DNA from: Acanthacorydalis orientalis
Taxonomy: Eukaryota > Arthropoda > Insecta > Megaloptera > Corydalidae
Length of the DNA stretch: 64,000 nt
Reading direction: 5' to 3'
Assembly (NCBI GenBank): GCA_034766995.1
Contig: CM068315.1
Coordinates: 14,526,510 to 14,590,509, forward strand
Part shown: positions 35,750 to 47,860 of the stretch, piece by piece
Position numbering within the stretch: position 1 is the first letter of the stretch
Layout: every line of letters begins with the position of its first letter
The notes under the pieces: model-generated
The model's database searches: none
What the model saw: only the letters and a program-made list of their open reading frames with translations
What the model was told of the DNA's origin: nothing
Made by a program: the position numbers and the translations under genes

Positions 35750-36075
35750 ACAAATGAATTCTTTTTTGGCCACACAAACCAAAAAAAAAAAATGTTTCTT
35801 ATAAAAATGTAAAATATTTGATCTTTATTTATGGTTGCTTATGCGTATTTGAATGGCGATAGCATCATCTTCGGAATACCAAGGCACAGAAATGTCTTTA
35901 CCTTGATGCTGGCGATTTTTATATACCTCAATGGTTTGAAGATGATGTTATCGGATTAAGCAATAATAAAAAATAATCAGTAAGGATTTATTGAATATTT
36001 TGATCATCATTTTTTTTGTTATTTATGAAATGAAAAACCAAATTCATTTGTGAAAAAAAGGTCACTTTTTGCTTT
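35750..36075. mobile_element. MITE family A copy upstream of the last synaptotagmin 4 exon
   Basis: GGTTGCTTATGCGTATTTGA, GCGATAGCATCATCTTCGGA, ATACCAAGGCACAGAAATG on the left; TTGAAGATGATGTTATCGGA, TTTATTGAATATTTTGATCA and a GAAATGAAAAACC block on the right. Near full length. Confidence 0.75.
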
Positions 36076-36204
36076 ATACTTTGAAATCACTGTTCGTAAA
36101 AACCTATAGAATATATGAATACACAAGACGTCCGTTAAAGATTGATACTTATATTTTTGATAAGAGGCTCGTGTTCGATTGTACTAAACAATTTTTATTT
36201 TCAG

Positions 36205-36324
36205 ATCATCGGACGATTAGAGCTGGGAGGATCGAAGAGCACAGGTTCGGCACTACACCATTGGAACGAGGTGTGCAACTCGCCGCGACGACAGATCGCC
36301 GACTGGCACAAACTCCGGGAATAA
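36205..36324 (+). CDS. Syt4: Synaptotagmin 4 coding exon 6, C2B end (residues 412-450) and stop
   Basis: After TTTTCAG it encodes [20 protein letters not shown], then [19 protein letters not shown] and TAA. The WHKL near the end is the synaptotagmin WHxL motif, used in family members for docking. The exon starts within the conserved NE-V/I-IGRL strand, consistent with the upstream phase-0 donor. Confidence 0.97.
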   Translation: MIGRLELGGSKSTGSALHHWNEVCNSPRRQIADWHKLRE

Positions 36325-37050
36325 ATTCTCAGAATCAGAAAAAATAATAATAAAATAAAATAACAAAATTTAATTTCGTAATCATACTAGGGACGTGAAA
36401 TAAAAAAAAACGGGCCCGCGGATCGTTGGTCAATACAGAAAAAAGCAACGACTCCGAATCGGTTAGAAAGCGTTTGTTTTGCGAAACAGATTTATTATTC
36501 GTTTCGTCGCGTTGACTCAATGCTTCCTTACAACAGAGTTTAGGTTCGTTTTTTCTTTTCTTTTCTACTGACTTACATTAAGTGCGTTTCGATTTTTCAC
36601 GACAATAAATTAAGAACGTAATTGGTTCTATCTATAAAGTATATTTAAAAATAACTGTAAGACATATGACGTATGTAATGTTAATTGTATTGCTCTAATG
36701 TGTTTCTAGTACTTTTTAATATACTCCAATTGAATCATATTTTTGTAAAGAGAAAATCGCCGCTTGAACTCACACGAGTTTCTGGTTTTAAGCATTCAAT
36801 CTCCAGGTCAGTCAATTATTTTCACGTTTGTTTCTTGACAGATGGTTCGATTGTGGATTTAAGGATCGAACGACTATACTGGAGATGCAATCCTTTTATT
36901 ATAAAGCCAAATGCTTGAGAATACACACAGTTTGCAAGAAATGCTAAATAAAAATCTAATTACTCTATCTTACAAATATTTATTTGTTTATTGGTTGATT
37001 TAATCATCACCTAGAGTCTAATAAAACAATAAATCGTTGTAAAAAAACGA
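36325..37050 (+). other. Probable 3' UTR of synaptotagmin 4
   Basis: Sequence after the stop carries AATAAA-type signals in the A-rich run at 36343-36360, at 36604-36609 and at 36947-36952, with T-rich stretches after the last. The real end is not determined. No reading frame of note. Confidence 0.45.
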
Positions 37051-38559
37051 AGTAGCCGTAATAAGAGGTATAAATCACACAGTTGTGCTTCTGTAGTTTT
37101 CCATCAAAATACATGTAAGATGATTAAAATGAACAATGAGTTGGTTAAACATTTAGATAAGAAAATGTATCATTTTTAGTAATGATTGTTTGTCAATAAG
37201 GTTCAAAACTAAGATAATTACATGAAGTGTAAATTTAGATCAATAGATGGCTATGTTAACATAATAACATAAAATTAACAATTATTTTTTCAAATAACTT
37301 ATTATTTGACAGTTTGTTTTACATAATATACTTATTTAAATATATTGAAAAAATACACAAAACAGAATACTACACAATACACTTGAAAAATTAACATTAC
37401 ATATAATTATAGCATTCATTTGATTGAAAAAATGTACATTTTTTCGTTTTTCTTTTTAAAGAAGAACACAATTCAGATATTTTTCATTGAACTATGTGTT
37501 AAATGACAAGCTGGATAAAAATAAAAATGAAACTATTTAAAAGAAATGATTTTGAATTTGACTTTTTTTAAAGAAATTGAATATTTTTTATATAAAATCA
37601 AACCAGCGTATATAAAAAACTTAAAAAAAAACACAGGAGCAGACTTATCTCAATTATAATCAAAATCAATCGACTTTGAGAGGTTTAACTAAAATTATAT
37701 AAGTCATGTAATGTGTACATTATTTAAATATTTTAGAAGTGTTAATTATTCTTAAAACATTCAAAATTCATCTTATTTGATGAAATCTAAAATACTTGAC
37801 TGCGTGTATAACTGAATTGGCTGTTTATAACTCTGCATCCAATCCGTTGACATTTAAATAAGTTAAGAATATAAACTGATATTTTTTCAATGATATTACT
37901 TAATATATTCTGCACGCAAATAAAATTACACTTAGCTATAATTACACATAGAATATTTTATTAGCTGTATAATTAAGCTTGTAAGTTGGAAAAAAGATCC
38001 CCATGCTCAATGAAATTTCGATATTTTTCTGTTCAAATTGATTGAAGGTTCGATGGTGCGTTGTTGAGTTTTAATAAGGAGATAATTTGCAAGTATTTGC
38101 ACAAATGTTTCTGACGATTTTTCCCTCTCGTATATACCTACTTTTTTTGGAGACAAATCGTAGAATTATAACAATGGAAAGCAGTGTTTCTCAATTAGAA
38201 CTGTGGAGAGCTTAAAAAGTAATGACAGATTTATTATTCATTGAGATTATATATGCATACGCGGCCCGTTGTGCACTTTAGGTTGAGAAACGCTGGTATA
38301 AAGCACACATCTATACACATTTATTTGAAAATGTGTTGATCCGGTGTAAACTTTTCGGAATGAGTATCTGTTGTTTGCACTTAATCCTCCTCTGCTCATT
38401 TTAAACAAAAGTGTATCAGGAGTGTAATGAAATTAATGAAATACACAGCGCAACAAATCAAAACAAATGCTTTCTAGTTGATGTGTAAAAACTGTATTTT
38501 ATTTCATGTCGATCAATAAATATTTTTCATAAGAATCGGACGAAAAACATGAAACCCCT

Positions 38560-38880
38560 TATGTGTGTACTCTCTCACTCTCTTTCTCTCTATTTTCTTA
38601 ACACCGAGCACCCTTTGCCAAAACGTATAAATTTTCGTTCGGGTCTTCTTCACCTGAAAACAATTCATTCTTTCTTGCTATAAATTATTAAAAAAAACAG
38701 ATTTTTCTGATTTCTCCGCGATTTTGTTATCTCCTACGATACGAAGATTCTTCGCCAGACGGCGGGATTGTGATATAGCTTAAGGAACGGGGAACCGAGA
38801 ACATGTGTCTATACCTCTTGAATGGATAGGTAACGGAAAAAAACCGAGCCGAGAGGGCTGGATTTTTCGTGAATTAGATA
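38560..38880. other. GC-richer non-repetitive block downstream of synaptotagmin 4
   Basis: CT-rich start (TCTCTCACTCTCTTTCTCTC), then CGTTCGGGTCTTCTTCACCT, GCCAGACGGCGGGATTGTGA and GAACGGGGAACCGAGAACAT. No reading frame. It could be an enhancer, a distal 3' UTR part or a non-coding exon. Confidence 0.3.
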
Positions 38881-39596
38881 GTCCTTTAAAAAAATATTAT
38901 ATATCTTTATAAAATCTGTATATATACATACATTCCTTCTGAAGGATTCTAATGAACAATAAAAATGAAACCAAAAAAATATATATTTAAAGAAAAAAAT
39001 TAAGAATAATGTAACTAATGCGTTTCAGAAGTGAATTACTACATTACGATTAAGTAATAATTGACCACATTTATGTTTTACTTTATTGTATTTTAAACGA
39101 ACGTAGATACATAAAAACCTATTTAGAAGGTAAAGTAATCAAACTAGATAATATACAAGAAAATGTTAAAAACTCATGGTAATATGAGAATCAAAAACGA
39201 TTATTTATAATCAAATCCGAAATGGCTCAAATACGAATATTTACTAATGAAGTTACTTTAATTAATTACTACTGAATTCGACTAAAATGTACTGGATTTC
39301 AATCCAGTGGAGCTAATCTCGAATATTAGCATTGAATAAAAATAATTCTTCTGTACATATTAACTGTTATAATATATTATAAAAAATATGACATTTATAA
39401 TATTATATACAGATAATATTACATTAATCTTAACACTTAGAGTCCCATACAGCAAAATATTAAATACATTGTATATCTGAAATACAACAGATTGTTATAA
39501 GAAAGAAGCTAATAACGATTTTAAAAATTAGTAAATTTGTACAAAATTGATTTTTTGTATAATATAAATTATTCATAATTTAATCGTTAAACACTA

Positions 39597-39599
<3 letters not shown>

Positions 39600-39655
<56 letters not shown>
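39600..39655. repeat. (TA)n microsatellite
   Basis: Pure TA run. Confidence 0.95.
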
Positions 39656-39658
<3 letters not shown>

Positions 39659-40169
39659 AATTAAAACATAAAAACACATCGTATGTAAAAACCAAACAAT
39701 TCTCAACAGAGAATATAAAATCGATATAATTAATTAGAGATATTTCCTATATATATGCATTTACATCGATTGTATGTTTATTTCGATGTTCATTTTTTAT
39801 TTAGTTAGTATATGTTACCGCTGTCGTTCTGAAAAAATACGTGAAGTTTATTTAGAATTGTTAGATGTTAACTTAAATATCTGTCCATTTTGTTAATTAC
39901 ACTAAAAAAAATAATATTTTCAAGTGCATTGATGAATAAAGAATGTGAATAATCAACAATCAAAAGTATGTATTAGCATTTAATTAGTACAATTATTTTT
40001 ACCCTCGCCTACTGTCGTCAATGATTTTCTATATACAAAATATTTTGCAGTATCACTTCTTGGCTCTTTTGAGCATAATGAAAGCAAAGGCGCATATATA
40101 TAAATATTTAATGGTCTGGTCTGTCTCGACTTCTGTTTCATAAATGTTATATTATTATTTTTAACGTTT

Positions 40170-40170
<1 letters not shown>

Positions 40171-40230
<60 letters not shown>

Positions 40231-40243
40231 GTGTATATATATA

Positions 40244-40327
<84 letters not shown>
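40171..40327. repeat. Long (TA)n with TG variants
   Basis: About 155 bp with GTGTATA interruptions. Confidence 0.95.
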
Positions 40328-40333
<6 letters not shown>

Positions 40334-41459
40334 GATAATTTTGGTTGTCACTTGATACTGGATAAAAGTCTTTTCTTTATATAAAATATTTTGGAGTTAT
40401 GCTTCTCTGCTCTTTTGAACAAGAACAAAGCTGAGACGCACGCTTAGGAAGATCTAATGAATCGGGAGTGCATTATCATAATTACAGCATTATTATTTTT
40501 AATAATTTAGAAGTATTTCATTTTCAATTATTAAAAAAGAAAGTGTATTCCTTTATAGAAACGATATTAAGGTGCGCATTATCTTGAGGTTTAGACGACG
40601 AACATGTCACGGATTCAAATTTGCATGTAAACCAATCGACATGGACCATTTTCAAACTAACATGATCACGACTAGGGCACTCATGTGTCTGAAAGTCGGT
40701 TGTAATTCGATATTTGAAGCCGTACTCTCTGCGCAGTATTAGATATGAATAGGATTTTTACTGTTTGTTCAACGAGGTTACTTTTTGTTAATTATTTTTT
40801 ACATTATTCTGTTTAAATTACTGTATTACGAATATACGATCAATTGTATAACGATTAATATTTTCAAATACAAATTAACACATTTTATTGATCCAACATT
40901 ATAACATAATACTTTAAAATATGTATCTAAAATTTTCTTATAATAAAGGTTATTACAACATGTACGAGTGAACAATTGATCATAAGTCTGAGAAGTGCGG
41001 ATTAAAATAAAATGTTCTTAAGATTTTCACAATTACTTTCTTTTTATTTTCCGAATGGGAATCTTCCCATGCGAAATCAATGTGTGCACCACTGGATCAA
41101 AGTGTAATATTTCCTTAAATATCATTATAATTAATGTTTAAAATGAAACAACTGCGTTAATAAACAGCGTGATCCGCTCGATGTGTAACGTACTGAATTA
41201 TAGAAAAATATAATAATTACATTTTTTAATAACACATTTTTTAAATTTTGTATAACTGATATTTGTTAACATATTGCAGGCCAGACATATTGTTTGAAAT
41301 GCGTCTTTTGCAAACACAGATCGCCAGTTATGTTAAAACGTGAATTTAATTGTAACGTCGTTTGAATTTACATTCTGATCAATTGTGTGGATTTGTTTAA
41401 AGACTTCAATTCACCCCTATTTTATAAATTGATGTTTTATTATATTTTTAGTATGTGTA

Positions 41460-41574
41460 ACGAATGCGGCGTATACTGTATATCTAGTGTATAGCGCATA
41501 CTAGATATATGAAAAGAGATCTTTGTTTAACCAAAACAATTGTTTTGAAAATCATAGCCGCTTTAATTACACAC

Positions 41575-41613
<39 letters not shown>

Positions 41614-41800
41614 AATATTGTTTTTTGTATTACAAACACAATGGCGGATCGTGATGTTCCCCAATTATGTTGAGAATGGTCTTTTGTGAACAACAATGTG
41701 ATATGTATATGTATGCATCTAGTAAGCGATGTACACTAGATATATAAAATAATATATTTATATGAACCAAAACACGATCGTGAAAAATCATAACTTTGAT

Positions 41801-41845
<45 letters not shown>

Positions 41846-41930
41846 TCCTTATTTGTATTAAAAAACACAAAGACAATGACAGATGCTGACGTTCGTCATG
41901 GGCATATAAAATATTTTTTTGGTAAACTCC
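41460..41930. repeat. Local tandem duplication, unit about 235 bp, each with its own (TA)n
   Basis: Unit 1 (41460-41695) and unit 2 (41696-41930) share, in order, a CTAGTGTA-like element with ACTAGATATAT, AACCAAAACA, GTGAAAATCATA or GAAAATCATA, a (TA)n tract, TTTGTATTA..AAACACAA, ACAATGGCGGATCGTGATGT against ACAATGACAGATGCTGACGT. A third, shorter (TA)n at 42000 may be a partial unit. Confidence 0.75.
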
Positions 41931-41996
41931 AACGTTCTATATGGGACTCTAATTGTTAATCAGTAATATAGAATAAAAACTATCAAAGAGATATTA

Positions 41997-41999
<3 letters not shown>

Positions 42000-42047
<48 letters not shown>
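42000..42047. repeat. (TA)n microsatellite
   Basis: Pure TA run just downstream of the 235 bp tandem duplication. Confidence 0.95.
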
Positions 42048-42048
<1 letters not shown>

Positions 42049-43447
42049 AAAGACAAAGATGAATATTCAAACCGTTTGAGGATCGAAATTGATCTTTATA
42101 TTACCATGAGCATCAGTAAAACTTAGAGTGTGTATTAAAAATAATAACTTATGAATACTTGGATATCTGTCACACTTTGTCACTAGCCGGTGTGTTTGAT
42201 ATAAACACTCATTATTACTCCATGTTGTTGAATAGCTAGTACTTCAGTATTAAATACGGATTTTGACTTTTTGAAAAAAGCGTCGTACACGACACGTTAA
42301 TTTAAAAGACGACAAATAATATTAATAGACTGTTTGGATTGTGATAAAATTTATGATTATACACTCCTCGATAAAAAGATAAGGCATGTGTGATTTATAT
42401 CTTATGGAGCGGTTTTGAAATCTGAACCAAATGTGTAAAAAATTTAATTGTAAATTATGAATAATATACTGAAATCACAAAAGAAATTCTGAAATATCTG
42501 ACAGAACACCATAAAAAACGGTTCTTTTCAAAAATGAAGCTTATCAAGAGCCTATGTGCTCAGTATTTATGCTACAGACGGTAAAGACGGAAAGTATTCT
42601 GATTATACAATAGAAGTTTCGTTTTTTCCCAGTAAATATAAATGAAGAGTATTATCTAGGATTATTTTATACACGCCTTACCTGTTTATCTCAAAGTGTA
42701 ATTCTACAATATAAAGAACTGAAAAATATTATTATCGATAGTACTGAAGATGACAAAGAGAATTCGACATGTGAAAGATATATTAAAAACGGTCTTTTAT
42801 GTAAAAAATTGAATGTTTCTGGCTGGTTTTCGTGACTGCATATTCTACTCTAACTTTTTTCCTTTCGAGATTAAAGTAAACAAAATAAAAAAATCTCATA
42901 CGTTCTCTTCACTGACTTTACGAGTATTTGGTTTGAAGTACTAGTGTTAGTAATATTCTAAATAATCCATATCTACAAAACTTTATAATAGTGGAATATT
43001 TTTTCGCTTGATAAACTGTCTCTTGAACGAGAACATAGAAACACATCCAGAGATATAAATAGAAAATAATCAAAATTGACACATCGAATGCGATTTATTT
43101 CAATAAATGTCGATTATTTGTTCAAATAAGTGAATCAAAAGTGTAAAATATTGTTTTTTATATTTTCATTTGCAATTACAAAAGGATATGGTTTTTATTT
43201 ATTTTTTTTGGATTACTCAAATGTTTAATTGAAAATATTTTTAAGGGATGGATTTTTAAAAATTTATCCAATGTTAAAGCTTTATGAATATTTGTATAGA
43301 ATTTATATTTTTAATACGATATTAAGCCTAAGATACTAATGTAATAAAATCCATACTTATTATTATATCAACTGTTTGGATCTTAGAAAAGAATAGCATG
43401 TAATAGAAAAGGAAAAAACCATATTAAAAATTAAGTTGATGCACTTA

Positions 43448-43790
43448 ATTCATTCTCGCAAATGAATTTTTCATTCAAGCTAGAAATCAGATCAAATAAA
43501 AATGTTCAATAATTGATGACCGCTCTTTTTAATGAGCATTTCGATAACGATCTTATGATCTTTAAAGTGCTAAGATGTAGAAAAATCTCCACTTTTATCG
43601 TTAGATCTGTGTCTGAGAAATTAAAACTAATTTTATTAGTATCTAGAATTTTCTATTCTTTAGCATTCTAAGGATGATAAAATATGCAAAAACAACAATC
43701 AAAAATGATCCATCAGTTATTGAATATTTTTGTTTAGAAAAAAGTTTAAGGTTATTGGGACGAGTGAAAAATTCATTATTAAAAGCGACA
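43448..43790. mobile_element. MITE family A copy
   Basis: CAAATAAAAATGTTCAATAA, GAGCATTTCGATAACGATCT, AAGTGCTAAGATGTAGAAAA on the left; AACAACAATCAAAAATGATC, TTATTGAATATTTTTGTTTA on the right. Full length, worn. Confidence 0.75.
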
Positions 43791-44384
43791 TTCAAAAAGA
43801 ATCAATTTTCATGAGTTCATAAAAATTCTAAGCAGTAGCTATTAAATAAATTACTTTCACAAAAACAATTCAATGAAGACAATTACAAACACATATCATA
43901 AAAGATGATTTCCAATCGGATGACTAATTGCAAATGAAAATATAAGAAAACATGGATTAAATAATTATAAAAAAAGGATGTAAACGAACGAAAATCAATA
44001 AAAAAACGCGTCAATTACACTAACTCAGCAGATGCTGTCATCTTGTCTCACATCCCACTCTAACAATGAAGTAATAAATAAATTGAAATACATAAAAAAT
44101 AATACACGAATATTAAAATTAGATGCACACAAGTTCTATGACAGTCAAAGATTTGTAATAGTATAGAGAAAATAATGATTTATTTGAGACAAAAAAATGT
44201 ATAATATTAAGATAATAAATATTTGTACATGTATTTTATGGCTTTGCTTCATGTCAACCAATATGTTAAAATATTTTAAGGAGATATTGACATAAAAAAA
44301 TCAATTAATTATCTTGATATATAAGTATGGTTGTTAAAAATGTTTTTATATTTTCAATCCGTGATTCGTCTATATACATGCATA

Positions 44385-44393
44385 CATACATTT

Positions 44394-44448
<55 letters not shown>

Positions 44449-44450
44449 TG

Positions 44451-44537
<87 letters not shown>
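44385..44537. repeat. Long (TA)n with CATACATA start
   Basis: About 150 bp. A second short TA run follows at 44638. Confidence 0.95.
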
Positions 44538-44539
<2 letters not shown>

Positions 44540-45807
44540 ATGAATATAAAATGATGAAGAGAACGTCTAATAAACGTGTATTGAAAATATAAGAACAATA
44601 TACCAATGTCATACTTTATAAGTACTTAAACGATAATTATATATATATATATTTATTTATTTCAAGTTTTTATAATTTATATATAAATAGATATACATTT
44701 TCAGTTTCATAAGATGTATATATTTATAAGTAATGAACGTATTTGATTTGGGGTTTTAAATAAAAAAATATATATCTATTATTCGAGACGTTTATTCACT
44801 TTATTTTTGTATTTATATAATCGTTCTTTTTTGTTTTCTTGCGTGTACGTTATGTTGACTCAAACAAACAAATTTTTCAGGCCATTGTTGAGTTTTTGTT
44901 TCCTATACAAGAACACAAGAGTTGTTTCAACGATTCCATAGTTTCTTCAAAACTTGTACTTCCGATATACAAACAAAAATAAAATGTGATCGTTATAAAT
45001 GATCAGTTATAAATATTCTAAATATATCCAAATATAGACTTGAAATTATAATTGTTTATTTTAATACTCGTGATTCTACTGATACGTTGTCTTGGTGGTA
45101 TTCGTCATTTTGGATCAAATGAGTTTTTCTTTACTAAGAGATTTACGGCACGCAAGGCATCTTTATGAATTTAGATACTTTCCAATTTCTACCACAGTAT
45201 CTAAACTCTACTTGGAGATAACACTCGTTCCGGTTATAAGAATATCTGATTACAGTACATAAAATTACAGTGCATACTTTTATATATATACACTTATATT
45301 AAAAAATTGTATATAAAACTATTGACAGACACTATTTTCTTGCTTGAGATATCAAACAGTTTAATTTTTTGATCACTCAAATGTATACATTTGTAAATGT
45401 ACGAATGTCCGAAAAGTTGCCTATTAAAATATTATTTTGAATTGACAATATATGTATTAATATATAAGTTTTCCAATAAGGACGCAATGTTTTAATTTGA
45501 AATAAAATACATAATTTATCGCGTAATTTACGAAATGTATATTTTATAGAACAACTATTTTCATAATACAATTGTATTATTTCAATGTGATGTTTTGTTG
45601 CATACGAAGCCATAACTAAAAATAGCATTGTTACAATTTATTAAATGACAAAAAAAGTACTGTTGTCAGTTTGATATCTGTGAAATATAACCTCTTAACA
45701 AAATTAGACCCTATTGAAAAACCCTTTATGCAGTACTATAAAAAGTTGTTTATAATATTATTATTTAAACTTTTATTAGTAAAAGTATTAAAAATTACAG
45801 TTCTATT

Positions 45808-45945
45808 TTCACATCACAAACCATAATTTGTCGGGCCAAAAGTATTCAATAAATGATTATTGATTATTACTGATCATTTTTCAGTCTTATGCACAATTCG
45901 ATAGCAATGCTATCATCTTCGGAGCCAAGATACAGACAAATCGTA
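45808..45945. mobile_element. MITE family A, left-half copy
   Basis: AAAAGTATTCAATAAATGAT, ACTGATCATTTTTCAGTCTT, CGATAGCAATGCTATCATCT, TCGGAGCCAAGATACAGA. Right half absent. Confidence 0.75.
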
Positions 45946-46196
45946 GAACTTTCTATGATAATAAAGAAGACTAAAAATTATTAATTACTGATATATTATA
46001 ATGCATAAGATTATAATTGTTATTTTTAATATTTTTAAAATCAAAAGTGTGTATATAATTAAAGCACTTTATGATTCAACTTTGTTAATATTTTTTATAT
46101 TTATGGTTGCTATAACTTTTTTTTTATTACATGGGTATCCAGGAAACTCAATACAATATATAGCAGCAAACTCAAAACCACACCACATCCAATACA

Positions 46197-46201
46197 TACA
46201 T

Positions 46202-46236
<35 letters not shown>

Positions 46237-46237
46237 C

Positions 46238-46289
<52 letters not shown>

Positions 46290-46305
46290 CATATATATAT
46301 ATCCA
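46197..46305. repeat. (CA)n(TA)n compound microsatellite
   Basis: ACACAC run, then TA runs with several small interruptions. Confidence 0.95.
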
Positions 46306-46351
46306 TATTCAACAATGACAATTATATCTATTTGTCATTTCCTATTTACAG

Positions 46352-46356
<5 letters not shown>

Positions 46357-46428
<72 letters not shown>
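46357..46428. repeat. (TA)n microsatellite
   Basis: About 70 bp pure TA. Confidence 0.95.
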
Positions 46429-46433
<5 letters not shown>

Positions 46434-46906
46434 TTATGTCGTTCATCGCAAATAGTTTGAAATCTAGTAAAAAGATTTTTAAAAATTGTTTTAAAAAGTA
46501 AACAGATACTTATTTATTTAAGAAAAGTATTATAATTATATATTTTTCATTATCTAGTCACCTATGACATATTGGAATCAACAACGGCAATGCTTCCATA
46601 GTAACATCTCACAGTACACTATTCTACTTACTGTAGGTCTGTTGCACCTTAATATAACAAATATTTTATAAATAAACCTGATAAAACTATTCTCTGCAAA
46701 ATATTTTTAAATGTTTTATTTTTGACCCAGTAAAATATTTATTTTTTTCTCTTAAACGTTTTTATTTTTAATTTTGTGTTTGTTCAGAACTGTTAAGATT
46801 ATAAAAATGTTTTAACAAGAATGTATTATATTTTTAATAATGAAGTAAAATAAGATAACATCATTTGATATTTAAGGTAAGTGAATTAAATATATTTTTT
46901 TTATTT

Positions 46907-47100
46907 TCGCTAATGAATTTTTCGATCCGGCACAAACGACAAAAATTTTGATTGGAAATATTCATTAATTGATTATAGATGATTGTTTTTTATTTCTTAT
47001 ACGCATTTCGATGACAATGTCTCATTCGAGCACTAAGGTACAGAAACATCTTCATATTAGATTTTTCTGTACCGTTTTACTCTGAAGATCTTGATGATTA
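46907..47100. mobile_element. MITE family A, left-half copy
   Basis: GCTAATGAATTTTTCGATCC, TTCATTAATTGATTATAGAT, ACGCATTTCGATGACAATGT and GAGCACTAAGGTACAGAAAC. It turns back on itself only partly (TTTTTCTGTACC then CTCTGAAGATC). Confidence 0.7.
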
Positions 47101-47449
47101 AAAAATATAAGAAAAGTTTGAAGATATTTCAGATGTTTTATTTATTTATTGTACAATTTTTTACGATTGTTTAAGATTTGCAGGGTCATTGATTAATGCT
47201 TTTAAATTATTATATTACGCTGTTTGTCTATTTGTCTTTTAATAAAAGTATCTATTAAATAGTATTTATTAAAATACAAAAAGAATAGAAAGGAAAAAAC
47301 ATACTTTTCGATAAAAAAATATCTTAATTTGAATCAATTATATATAGTTGTATTCACTGTCCAAGATCTAAATAAGATCACAATAATGGCATAATGGCAA
47401 GGTTTCTAATAAAATAACAACTTAACAAATAAATATTTTAACAGACCCA

Positions 47450-47521
47450 TACACGCACGTATGCACACACACACATACACACATACACACACACACATAC
47501 ACACAGACACACACATAAAAA

Positions 47522-47561
<40 letters not shown>

Positions 47562-47635
47562 CATATATGTGTGTGTTTGTACATATTTATATATACATAT
47601 TTATATACATATTTTGTATATATATATAATATGTA
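47450..47635. repeat. (CA)n, (TA)n and (TG)n compound microsatellite
   Basis: CA-rich run with T and G interruptions, then TA, then GTGTGTG and further TA. Confidence 0.95.
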
Positions 47636-47639
47636 TCTT

Positions 47640-47860
47640 TGTATATGTTTAGTGTCGAATAATTAGTGTTCGTGCATTACTTTATCCCACTGCGAGCAAT
47701 TAACATTTGAGTGACACACTGCAAAGTAACATTCCAGAACATCGAAACGTTGTCATTTGCCACAACCAATCGCGACTGACAATTAATTAAGAACAAAGCG
47801 ACGTGGTGCACACGCTTCTCCCCCCGGAGCTTTAATTGTTCTATTAGGTTTTTGACGTTT
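47640..47860. other. GC-richer unique block
   Basis: Includes CCACTGCGAGCAATTAACAT, CGAAACGTTGTCATTTGCCA, CAACCAATCGCGACTGACAA and TTCTCCCCCCGGAGCTTTAA. No frame. A candidate conserved element or non-coding exon of the downstream gene. Confidence 0.3.

Larger units (their letters stand above)
34537..36204 (+). other. Synaptotagmin 4 intron 5
   Basis: 1.7 kb that starts with a CT/TA simple repeat directly after the donor. It holds a family B copy with an insertion (34945-35255) and a family A copy (35750-36075) that ends 129 bp before the last exon. Confidence 0.75.
17126..36324 (+). other. Syt4: Synaptotagmin 4 gene (six coding exons, 450 residues)
   Basis: Exons 17126-17165, 21390-21664, 27866-28092, 28185-28557, 34219-34536 and 36205-36324 join with consistent phases (1, 0, 2, 0, 0) into 1353 bp including the stop. 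The protein has a short luminal N-terminus, one membrane segment (about residues 18-41), a linker and two C2 domains (about 174-300 and 309-440). The assignment to Syt4 rather than Syt1 rests on C2 sequence, for example [19 protein letters not shown], and on Ser-263 replacing a Ca2+-binding Asp in C2A, the hallmark of the Syt4/11 class. In flies Syt4 acts in postsynaptic retrograde signalling and vesicle trafficking. Confidence 0.95.
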
